Shown here piece after piece: positions 1 to 5,700 of a DNA stretch of 7,904 nucleotides (its first letter is position 1; the number at the start of each line of letters is the position of its first letter). The stretch comes from Bacteroidales bacterium UBA1722 (GTDB lineage: Bacteria; Bacteroidota; Bacteroidia; Bacteroidales; UBA932). Below the pieces are notes generated by a model. The model was not told the DNA's origin. It saw nothing but the letters and a program-made list of their open reading frames with translations, and did not search any database. The position numbers and the translations under genes were made by a program. The DNA lies in contig DCIQ01000042.1 of the NCBI GenBank assembly GCA_002317435.1, positions 5,468 to 13,371 of the forward strand. The letters run 5' to 3'.

Positions 1-726
1 CAGAAAGCCGGTAACGAAGAACTCAGGTCCGCGCTTGCCACGGAGATCAGCCGCTCGTTCGTGGAATTCAAGAAATCATCATTCAAACGTATCCTTTCGA
101 ATCCTGCCTCCATGACGGACATTCCTGTCCTGTTCAGGAAAGTTTCCTCATCACTGCCGGTATTCGGGGACGTGAATGATGCCATAATCATGCAGAAAGT
201 TTATGATACGTTGAGTGTGCTCTACCCGGAATCACCTTATGTGGCTTCCCTGCTGAAAGAGATAACCGCCCGCAAGAACAATATCCGTCTGGCGGATCAT
301 CTTTCGAGGGCTCAGGAAGTTTCGTATCCCGACATCGTCCTGCCTGACATTTCCGGTGAGGAACGCTCTCTGACGTCCCTTCAGGGGAACGTCGTGATGG
401 TCATTTTCTGGTCTGTCGCACAGGAGAACTCTTCAGTGATGAATGCCGAACTGAAAGAAATATACAGCAGGTATCACTCTTCCGGATTCGAAATTTATCA
501 GGTGTCTCTGGATACGGACAAGACAGCGTGGGCCACATCCATAAAGGGACAGTCACTGCCTTGGACTTCCGTGATAGATACGCGCGGGGCCGCTTCCATC
601 TATGCTGCCCTGTATAGTGTCCAGACCATACCTTCGATGTATCTTATAGGACGCGACGGGTCTTTCAAATGTAAGAACATATTCGAGAAGGCCCTTCTGG
701 AGAAAAATATTTCATCCGCACTATAG
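1..726 (+). CDS. TlpA-like thioredoxin-fold protein, 5' end missing, redox cysteines lost
   Basis: The frame is open from the first base, so this is the last 241 codons of a gene that starts outside the window; the GTG at 61 is an internal valine. A helical stretch covers about the first 100 residues. The C-terminal ~140 residues have the order of an AhpC/TSA-redoxin (TlpA/ResA) domain: a YPDIVLPDISGEE entry strand, a VVMVIFWS strand, and the conserved cis-proline in TIPSMYLI (codon 631-633) followed by GRDG. In family members FW is followed by a CxxC centre; here that place reads QENS (421-432), with no cysteine, so thiol-disulfide exchange is unlikely. Bacteroidota carry many such proteins, often exported lipoproteins with an N-terminal DUF4369 domain, but that part is not visible here. 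The role is unknown; it may be a binding or scaffold protein. It lies 25 nt upstream of the cvpA-like gene, probably in one operon. Confidence 0.85.
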   Translation, partial: QKAGNEELRSALATEISRSFVEFKKSSFKRILSNPASMTDIPVLFRKVSSSLPVFGDVNDAIIMQKVYDTLSVLYPESPYVASLLKEITARKNNIRLADHLSRAQEVSYPDIVLPDISGEERSLTSLQGNVVMVIFWSVAQENSSVMNAELKEIYSRYHSSGFEIYQVSLDTDKTAWATSIKGQSLPWTSVIDTRGAASIYAALYSVQTIPSMYLIGRDGSFKCKNIFEKALLEKNISSAL

Positions 727-740
727 TTCCCCCGATTCCC

Positions 741-745
741 GGAAG
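741..745 (+). promoter_or_regulatory. ribosome binding site of the CvpA-family gene
   Basis: GGAAG lies 6 nt before the ATG at 752. It supports that start and independent translation after the upstream gene stops at 726. Confidence 0.5.
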
Positions 746-751
746 ATCGCT

Positions 752-1237
752 ATGGCAGTTCTGGATATAATCATTCTGGTCGTCCTCGGACTATGTGTGC
801 TGATAGGTGCCATACATGGACTCATAAGACAGTTCGGTTTTATAGTCGGACTGTTTCTCGGCATCTGGCTCGCATGCAGGTTTTCGTCACCTCTGGCCGG
901 GTATATGGCATCATGGATACACGCCTCAGAGCAGGTCGTCAAGGTAATCGCTTTCGCCTTGATACTGATTCTCACTGTATTGGGCATGTCACTGCTGGGG
1001 CGTATGCTTGAAAATGTGTTTGCTTCCGCCGCTTTGGGATGGCTGAACAGAATCTGCGGTGCGGTTTTCTCCCTTCTGGCGGGAGTGATGTTTCTGGGTG
1101 TGGTTTTCCTGATGCTGGAATATGTGGATCATAATTGGTTTTCTTTCATGGATGACAAGGTGTGGTCCGAATCCAAACTTGCGGGGCCGGTAATCGAGAT
1201 ATGTGAAAATATATTTCCTTATCTGAAAAAAATGTAG
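752..1237 (+). CDS. CvpA family membrane protein
   Basis: A 161-residue protein with four hydrophobic segments, at about residues 4-22, 26-45, 63-84 and 98-121, and a short polar C-terminal tail. The N-terminus has the CvpA family pattern: an early Asp in the first helix (MAVLDIIIL), then the GAIHGLIRQFGFIVGLFLG stretch, in which Gly, Leu-Ile and Gln-Phe-Gly recur in the family. Length agrees with CvpA proteins (about 160-180 residues). These are inner-membrane proteins of poorly defined function. The name comes from a need for the E. coli gene in colicin V production, and Bacteroidota members are usually general housekeeping or envelope genes. It is the last gene of its unit: a strong terminator starts 29 nt after the stop. 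Its closeness to a bacteriocin-like locus is therefore probably coincidental, although a link cannot be excluded. Confidence 0.85.
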   Translation: MAVLDIIILVVLGLCVLIGAIHGLIRQFGFIVGLFLGIWLACRFSSPLAGYMASWIHASEQVVKVIAFALILILTVLGMSLLGRMLENVFASAALGWLNRICGAVFSLLAGVMFLGVVFLMLEYVDHNWFSFMDDKVWSESKLAGPVIEICENIFPYLKKM

Positions 1238-1266
1238 CCCTTGATTCACTTGGAAATTATATGAAC

Positions 1267-1300
1267 CGGCAGGGAAAGTAAATCCCTGCCGTTTTTTTTT
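1267..1300 (+). terminator. intrinsic terminator after the CvpA-family gene
   Basis: A perfect 9-bp stem (CGGCAGGGA at 1267-1275 with TCCCTGCCG at 1283-1291) has a 7-nt loop and is followed at once by nine T (1292-1300). This separates the upstream unit from the exporter/peptide unit. Confidence 0.92.
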
Positions 1301-1351
1301 AATGATTCCTTATGTGTATTCCAAAAAAAATCTGTCAGAATGCCGTGTCGC

Positions 1352-1384
1352 AAAAACCGTAAAACTATCGGTCTTTTTTTACGG
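1352..1384 (+). promoter_or_regulatory. overlapping inverted repeats upstream of the exporter unit
   Basis: Two pairings share the bases 1357-1359. The longer is CCGTAAAA (1357-1364) with TTTTACGG (1377-1384), a perfect 8-bp stem with a 12-nt loop. The shorter is ACCG (1356-1359) with CGGT (1369-1372), followed by C and seven T, which looks like a weak terminator. The site lies about 50 nt before the first possible start codon of the unit. It could be an attenuator-like leader or an operator. No TAnnTTTG promoter is visible between 1300 and 1432, so the transcription start is unknown. Confidence 0.35.
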
Positions 1385-1432
1385 AAATGACATCTTCTTT
1401 CCGGAGATTTGTTCCCAAAAAACAGAGGAAAA

Positions 1433-1582
1433 ATGTTCTGGAATCTGAATGGAATCGATCAAGCGTTTGCTTTTGGCAACGGGTCACGGAGAGCGCGTCT
1501 GCCCCGGGTTGCGGTATTGACAGTGTACTTTATGTCACTGGCGGCCGGAGTGGCCGTCAGTCTGCTTCCTTTCTTGGCCTGA
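1433..1582 (+). CDS. possible small single-span membrane protein (49 aa)
   Basis: I do not recognise this protein. The ATG has a purine-rich AGAGGA 4 nt upstream. The product has a polar N-terminal half, a basic stretch (RRARLPR, about residues 19-25) and a C-terminal hydrophobic span of about 23 residues that ends the protein in LLPFLA. Basic residues before the span predict an N-in, C-out, tail-anchored form. It ends 29 nt before the exporter start and would be the first gene of the unit. It has no double-glycine leader, so it is not an obvious export substrate. A small membrane protein beside a bacteriocin exporter could be an immunity protein, but that rests on position only. It could also be a chance frame in the leader of the exporter mRNA, or the remnant of a longer N-terminus. 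Confidence 0.4.
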   Translation: MFWNLNGIDQAFAFGNGSRRARLPRVAVLTVYFMSLAAGVAVSLLPFLA

Positions 1583-1599
1583 ATCTTAAATTTATCGGT

Positions 1600-1604
1600 G
1601 GAGG
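1600..1604 (+). promoter_or_regulatory. ribosome binding site that sets the exporter start
   Basis: GGAGG lies 7 nt before the ATG at 1612. Good Shine-Dalgarno sites are uncommon in this window, so this favours 1612 over the in-frame ATGs at 1387, 1624 and 1636. Confidence 0.6.
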
Positions 1605-1611
1605 AAGCGGA

Positions 1612-3699
1612 ATGAGAAGGAATATGAGAAGATGTATGGTGAGACAGCACGATGACAGTGACTGTGCTGCTGCTTGTCTCGCTTCGGTGTGTGCATTTTA
1701 CGGTAGGTACCTGCCGCTGACGGAGATCAGGGACATGTGCGGTACTACCGTGTCAGGTACCAATGCGCAGGGGATGGCTGAGGCGGCGGCCTCACTGGGA
1801 TTTTCCGCCTGTGCCGTGAAAGCGACGGAAAAGAGTTGGGAGGCCGTTTCATCCCTGGACCTTCCCGTGATAATCCATTTCGAGAAGGACAACGGGTGGC
1901 TCCATTTTTCCGTGTTGTACAGGTGGTCCGCTTCCGGTGTGCAGGTGATGGACCCTCAGGATGGGAGGATGATATGGATGAGCGAGGAGGATTTCATGAG
2001 GCAGTGGAGCGGGTATGCCGTAGTCCTCACCCCGGGGGAAGAATTTCGCCGGGAGGACAGGACGGTGGATGTGAAGAAGCGCTTTTCCGGCATAGTCAGG
2101 ATGAACTTGAAGGATATTCTTCCGGCCCTCGCGGGAGCGGCGGTGTATATTCTGATGGGCGTGAGCATTTCGGTTTATCTCCAGAGGATAGTGGATGACG
2201 TTCTGGGTAGAGGGGATACCGGACTTCTGAAGCTGTTCGTATCCGCTTTCGGTCTGATGCTGGTCCTGCTGCCGGTGATAGGGTATCTGAAAACCATGTT
2301 TCTGGTCAGATCCAGTCTTGCGACGGATCATTTTCTCGTATTGGGGTATCTCAGGAGGCTGCTTTCTCTCCCGGTGCGCTTTTTCTCGGTCAGAAATACC
2401 GGGGAACTGCATTCCCGGATAAAGGATGCGTACCGCATCAGATCGTTCATATCGGTAAGGCTTATGATGATATGCGTCTGTGCGGGTACGCTGGCCGTTT
2501 CTCTGACCATGATGTTCGTCTATAACATGAAAATGGCGCTTATGGTTCTTGTTTATATTCCGGCATATTGTCTCGTATATTTCATTTCCGATCGTGTGAA
2601 CAGGAGAATAAACCGGAGTGTGATAGAGAAATCGGCGGATTTCGACGCTCTCGACGTGGAGGTGATAACCGGAGCCAGAACCGTCCGGTATTACGGTTGG
2701 GAGGATGTGTTCATGAAGAGAATCGAAGCCCGCTATTCGGAATTCCTGCGGGAGAATTTCAGAAGCGGCCGTGCGGGCACCATGTTCGCAGTGGCCTCGG
2801 AATGGGTCAGCAGAGTGCTCGTCTTTACCATAATGGCGGCAGGTGCGGTGATGGTCGGCCGGGGAGCCCTTACTGTGGGGGAACTGGTCTCCTTTTTCAG
2901 CATGGCATCGTTCTTCACTACCCCTGTGGCCTCTCTCATAGAGAGTAACGATGAGATAACCCAGGCTGGAATATCGGCGGAAAGACTTTTCGAGGTGATG
3001 GACCTTCCTGCCGAGGAGGATGGAAACGGAACGGAGCAGGTGCCTGCGGAACCGTGTGAGATCGTGGGGGAGAACATCTCCTTCGCATTCCCGGGCGGCA
3101 GGAAGATTATGGAGAATTTTTCTTTCGTATTGCGCCCCGGCGCAATAAATGCTCTTGCGGGACCGAACGGATGCGGGAAGAGTACACTGGCCATGATGCT
3201 GATGTGCGGTTGTTCTCCTTCGTGCGGGCGGATAACGGCCGGAGGAACCGACATCAGGAACTTTTCCCTGAAAGACTGGAGGCGGTTTGTCGCTATCGCT
3301 CCGCAGAATCCCGACCTTTTCAGGGGGACCATTCTGGACAATATCGTTCCGGATGAGACTGAACCCGATTATGAAAAAATAGTGCGGCTCTGCACTGAAG
3401 TGGGACTTTCGACACTTCTGGCGCATAGCCCGGAAGGGATTATGACGGATGTGGGTGAAGGAGGATGCCGGCTTTCCGGCGGTGAGAAGCAGAAAGTGTC
3501 CCTCGTGAGGGCTCTATATCGGAATCCGCAGGTGCTTATTCTGGATGAGGCGACATCTTCTGTGGATGAAGGGAGCCGGGACAGGATACTTGTGCTCCTG
3601 AAAAGATTGGCCTCTTCGGGAAAGAATATAATAATGATAACGCACGATGAAACTTGCCTGACTGCAGCGGACAGAATCATCGATGTGGGTATCCGATAA
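1612..3699 (+). CDS. C39-peptidase ABC exporter of double-glycine peptides (PCAT, bacteriocin/microcin type)
   Basis: A 695-residue inner-membrane exporter of normal PCAT length that should cleave leaders after Gly-Gly and export the mature peptide with ATP. Residues 1-140 are a C39 peptidase: the RQHDDSDCAAACLA motif supplies oxyanion Gln12 and nucleophile Cys18, His98 lies in GWLHFSVL and Asp114 in VMDP, so the triad is intact. Residues about 165-450 are the membrane domain, with hydrophobic segments expected for six helices. Residues about 485-695 are the ATPase: Walker A GPNGCGKST (517-525), Q-loop Gln565, signature LSGGE (621-625), Walker B VLILDE with Asp645/Glu646, and H-loop His678. 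All catalytic residues are present, so it should be active. The frame is open back to 1387, but those 75 residues do not resemble the family, and homology starts near RQHD. The two leader-peptide genes begin 29 nt downstream and are its evident substrates. Confidence 0.95.
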   Translation: MRRNMRRCMVRQHDDSDCAAACLASVCAFYGRYLPLTEIRDMCGTTVSGTNAQGMAEAAASLGFSACAVKATEKSWEAVSSLDLPVIIHFEKDNGWLHFSVLYRWSASGVQVMDPQDGRMIWMSEEDFMRQWSGYAVVLTPGEEFRREDRTVDVKKRFSGIVRMNLKDILPALAGAAVYILMGVSISVYLQRIVDDVLGRGDTGLLKLFVSAFGLMLVLLPVIGYLKTMFLVRSSLATDHFLVLGYLRRLLSLPVRFFSVRNTGELHSRIKDAYRIRSFISVRLMMICVCAGTLAVSLTMMFVYNMKMALMVLVYIPAYCLVYFISDRVNRRINRSVIEKSADFDALDVEVITGARTVRYYGWEDVFMKRIEARYSEFLRENFRSGRAGTMFAVASEWVSRVLVFTIMAAGAVMVGRGALTVGELVSFFSMASFFTTPVASLIESNDEITQAGISAERLFEVMDLPAEEDGNGTEQVPAEPCEIVGENISFAFPGGRKIMENFSFVLRPGAINALAGPNGCGKSTLAMMLMCGCSPSCGRITAGGTDIRNFSLKDWRRFVAIAPQNPDLFRGTILDNIVPDETEPDYEKIVRLCTEVGLSTLLAHSPEGIMTDVGEGGCRLSGGEKQKVSLVRALYRNPQVLILDEATSSVDEGSRDRILVLLKRLASSGKNIIMITHDETCLTAADRIIDVGIR

Positions 3700-3728
3700 A
3701 TCAATTAACAACAATTAAAACTACTATC

Positions 3729-3926
3729 ATGAAAAAGAATGATTCAGTGAAGTGTGGGGGATTCGTAGTGTTGTCCCCTTCGGCAGCTATGGAGGTTTCA
3801 GGCGGACAATTGTCCAAAGTCATTGCGATCGCGGAGGCTATTTGTGATTTCTTTGCGGATATCGTCGATTTCGCAAGCGGTTTCGCTCGTGGGTTCCAAC
3901 GCGGATATCAGGATTATTGTAAATAG
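3729..3926 (+). CDS. double-glycine leader peptide A, bacteriocin/microcin-like (65 aa)
   Basis: The gene starts 29 nt after the exporter stop with an AT-rich, SD-free start context (ATTAAAACTACTATC before ATG) and ends in tandem in-frame stops TAG TAA. Residues 12-26, FVVLSPSAAMEVSGG, are a C39-type leader: Leu at -12, Ser at -11, Val at -4 and Gly-Gly at -2/-1. An earlier Gly-Gly (10-11) lacks these upstream positions. Cleavage after Gly26 gives a 39-residue mature peptide without proline. It has a hydrophobic N-terminal half with Asp at regular spacing, a tandem GxxxGxxxG (Gly51, Gly55, Gly59), and two cysteines (39 and 64) that could form a disulfide. Net charge of the mature part is about -1 by residue count. 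It pairs with peptide B, which has a related leader. I do not recognise the mature sequence. The function is inferred: antimicrobial most likely, signalling possible. Confidence 0.85.
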   Translation: MKKNDSVKCGGFVVLSPSAAMEVSGGQLSKVIAIAEAICDFFADIVDFASGFARGFQRGYQDYCK

Positions 3927-3940
3927 TAAACTTGTATGTC

Positions 3941-4111
3941 ATGAAAAGAGAGAACAAGTATTTTACGGTAATCTCCGGTTCAGAGGCCATGACCGTGGAC
4001 GGAGGCAGCAAGGTGAGCGACGCGGCTGAGATAATCGGTTATCTGGTCGGGAAATGGGTGGCCATTATGAAAAACCGCAGCAAGGAACGGTATGCCGAAG
4101 CTTATAGATAG
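3941..4111 (+). CDS. double-glycine leader peptide B, bacteriocin/microcin-like (56 aa)
   Basis: The gene begins 14 nt after the stop of peptide A, with no clear SD, as for A. Residues 8-22, FTVISGSEAMTVDGG, match the classic LSxxELxxIxGG leader pattern closely (Ile -12, Ser -11, Glu -8, Val -4, Gly-Gly) and share 9 of 15 positions with peptide A. Cleavage after Gly22 gives a 34-residue mature peptide starting SKVSDAAEII; peptide A starts QLSKVIAIAEAI, so the similarity may run past the cleavage site. The mature part has a GxxxG motif (GYLVG, Gly33/Gly37), one Trp (39), no Cys or Pro, a basic centre (KNRSKER) and a net charge of about +3. A hydrophobic helix with a cationic C-terminal half fits a membrane-active peptide. 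The function is inferred from the leader and from the exporter next door. Confidence 0.85.
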   Translation: MKRENKYFTVISGSEAMTVDGGSKVSDAAEIIGYLVGKWVAIMKNRSKERYAEAYR

Positions 4112-4132
4112 ATCCTGATCGGTTCGTTGTTT

Positions 4133-4197
4133 GGAAGTCCGACTTGTAATAAGTGCCGAAATCATTTTTTATGATTCCGAAAGGGAGCCGGACTTCC
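4133..4197 (+). ncRNA. predicted three-way-junction RNA structure after the peptide genes
   Basis: A perfect 9-bp closing stem (GGAAGTCCG 4133-4141 with CGGACTTCC 4189-4197) encloses two hairpins: ACTT/AAGT (4142-4145 with 4151-4154, 5-nt loop) and AATCAT/ATGATT (4160-4165 with 4171-4176, T5 loop), the latter extended by CG/CG pairs past one mismatch (4157-4158 with 4178-4179). Only TTT follows the closing stem, so it is a weak intrinsic terminator at best. It could stabilise the 3' end of the peptide mRNA or reduce read-through into tolC. No known RNA family is recognised. Confidence 0.45.
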
Positions 4198-4218
4198 TTT
4201 CTATATGGATAAATTCTA

Positions 4219-4226
4219 TATATTTG
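4219..4226 (+). promoter_or_regulatory. Bacteroidota-type -7 promoter element for the tolC operon
   Basis: TATATTTG matches the Bacteroidota sigma consensus TAnnTTTG exactly. The -33 region has no clear TTTG (TTTC at 4198-4201 is the nearest). Transcription would start near 4233, leaving a leader of about 110 nt before the ATG at 4343. Confidence 0.6.
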
Positions 4227-4342
4227 CGAGATATAGTGAAGCAAGTTATTTTTCGAGATTCACTTAGTGATTGTGGGAAACGGTTTGGTATGATTTTATC
4301 GGTTACTTGACGATTGCTTGGTCGAACCGGGCTGGAGTTATT

Positions 4343-5698
4343 ATGAAAAGATTTGTATTTATTGCGGCGTCGATTTGTTTGGCATTCCTGCAGGATTCTG
4401 TTCTGAATGCTCAGGATGAAGTATGGACTTTGGAGAAATGCATAGAATATTCCTGGAAGAACAATCTCCAGATACAGCAGCAGGCACTCTCTGTAGAGAC
4501 TAATGAGAATCTCCTGAAAAAGTCGAAACTGGACTATATTCCCAGTTTCAGTGCGGGCATCAATGAGAATCTGAACTGGGGACGTTCCGTGGACCTCAAG
4601 AATCTGGAGATCATCAAGAATTCCCTGTCCACCAGCACGAATGCCTCCTTGAGTGCGTCCATTATGCTGTTCGACGGACTGTCGAAAATCTATTCTCTGA
4701 AAGGAAATGAACTCAATGTCTCCATTTCACTTCAGGAAGTGGCGCGGCTGAAGAATGAGATGTCCATCCAGATAACTCAGTCGTATCTTCAGGTCCTGCT
4801 TGCCAGACAGATGCTCCAGACTTCTCTGGAGAACCTCGAATCGATTCAGAATCAGAGGGACAGGACGAAAGTGCTGGTGGATGCCGGCAGCCAGCCCTAT
4901 TCGGCGCTTCTGGAGATGGAAGCCCAGCTGTCGTCAGAGCGGGTGCAGACGGTTACCCACTCCAGCACCTTGAAGACCAACATTCTCACTCTGACCCAGC
5001 TTCTGGATCTGGAGAACGGAACGGATTTTAATGTGTACATCCCTGAGGATGCGGTTCTGGATGCCTGCATCGCGATGTATCACGCCGATGCCGTGGATGA
5101 AGTATATGCTGAAGCTCAGCGGCTTCCTGTAATCAGGGGGGCTGAACTGTCGCTTGAGAAGAGCCGCATAGACCTCAAAAGCGCCAAGGGGAAATATTAT
5201 CCTACACTCTCATTCTCGGCTTCCTACGGAGCTTATTACACTTCCACCTCCAAGGACAAGTCCGGTCAGTATATTCCGTTTTTTGACCAGATAAAGGACA
5301 ATATCAATCCCAGTGTGGGATTCGGACTGAGCATCCCTATTTTCAACAACTATACCGTGGCGACCAACGTGAAGAATGCCGCTCTCGAAGTGAAACGACA
5401 GGAACTCGAACTCCGCTCCCGTCATAATGAACTCTACAAGGAGGTCCAGCAGGCACTCGTGGATGCCGACTCCTTCTATGAGAAGATGCAGGCGGCAGAG
5501 GTGAATCTCCGTTCCATGACAGAGTCTTTCCGTTATACCGAAGAGAAATTCAATGTGGGTGCCGTGAACAGCACTGACTATATCGTCTCCAAGACCAATC
5601 TGCTGAAAGCCCAGTCGGAATATTACCAGACCAGGTTCCAGTTCGTTTTCCAACTCAAAATAATAGATTTCTATAAAGGAATGCCCATCAAACTCTGA
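4343..5698 (+). CDS. TolC-family outer-membrane efflux/secretion channel
   Basis: A 451-residue precursor of usual TolC length. The start at 4343 is chosen because it is followed at once by a signal peptide (MKRFVF, a hydrophobic core, then VLNA before QDE, predicted cut after Ala23), and because GGAG (4334-4337) lies 5 nt upstream; the frame runs back to 4271 but those residues would spoil the signal. The mature part has the two OEP repeats. The first opens with LEKCIEYSWKNN and a PSFSAGINENLNWGRS strand region, the second near LEKSRIDLKSAKGKYYPTLS with a long Gln/Glu/Lys-rich helix after it. These form the trimeric beta-barrel and periplasmic alpha-tunnel. The adaptor gene starts 2 nt after its stop. 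It is the likely outer-membrane exit for the adaptor's partner pump, possibly the upstream peptide exporter. Confidence 0.93.
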   Translation: MKRFVFIAASICLAFLQDSVLNAQDEVWTLEKCIEYSWKNNLQIQQQALSVETNENLLKKSKLDYIPSFSAGINENLNWGRSVDLKNLEIIKNSLSTSTNASLSASIMLFDGLSKIYSLKGNELNVSISLQEVARLKNEMSIQITQSYLQVLLARQMLQTSLENLESIQNQRDRTKVLVDAGSQPYSALLEMEAQLSSERVQTVTHSSTLKTNILTLTQLLDLENGTDFNVYIPEDAVLDACIAMYHADAVDEVYAEAQRLPVIRGAELSLEKSRIDLKSAKGKYYPTLSFSASYGAYYTSTSKDKSGQYIPFFDQIKDNINPSVGFGLSIPIFNNYTVATNVKNAALEVKRQELELRSRHNELYKEVQQALVDADSFYEKMQAAEVNLRSMTESFRYTEEKFNVGAVNSTDYIVSKTNLLKAQSEYYQTRFQFVFQLKIIDFYKGMPIKL

Positions 5699-5700
5699 AT

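Noticed and set aside
61..63. GTG start for the thioredoxin-fold gene.
   Set aside because: The frame stays open to base 1 with protein-like sequence, so the codon is an internal valine.
752..1237. CvpA-family gene as a dedicated part of the bacteriocin locus because of its name.
   Set aside because: It belongs to the upstream unit, which a strong terminator closes, and the family is widespread without bacteriocins.
1472..1486. FGNG in the small 49-residue frame as a pediocin-like YGNG box.
   Set aside because: There is no leader before it, no following Val-x-Cys pattern and no cysteine at all, so the match is four common residues.
1387..1611. Extending the exporter by 75 residues to an ATG at 1387.
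   Set aside because: The extra residues do not look like any part of a C39 exporter, family similarity begins near RQHDDSDC, and GGAGG lies correctly before the ATG at 1612.
1849..3426. Long open frame on the minus strand opposite the exporter.
   Set aside because: It is antisense to a gene with every catalytic motif intact, its translation is rich in His, Arg and Pro without domain signs, and it has no start context.
3756..3761. Gly10-Gly11 of peptide A as the cleavage site.
   Set aside because: Only 11 residues precede it and the -4, -7 and -12 hydrophobic positions are not met; the Gly25-Gly26 site aligns with that of peptide B.
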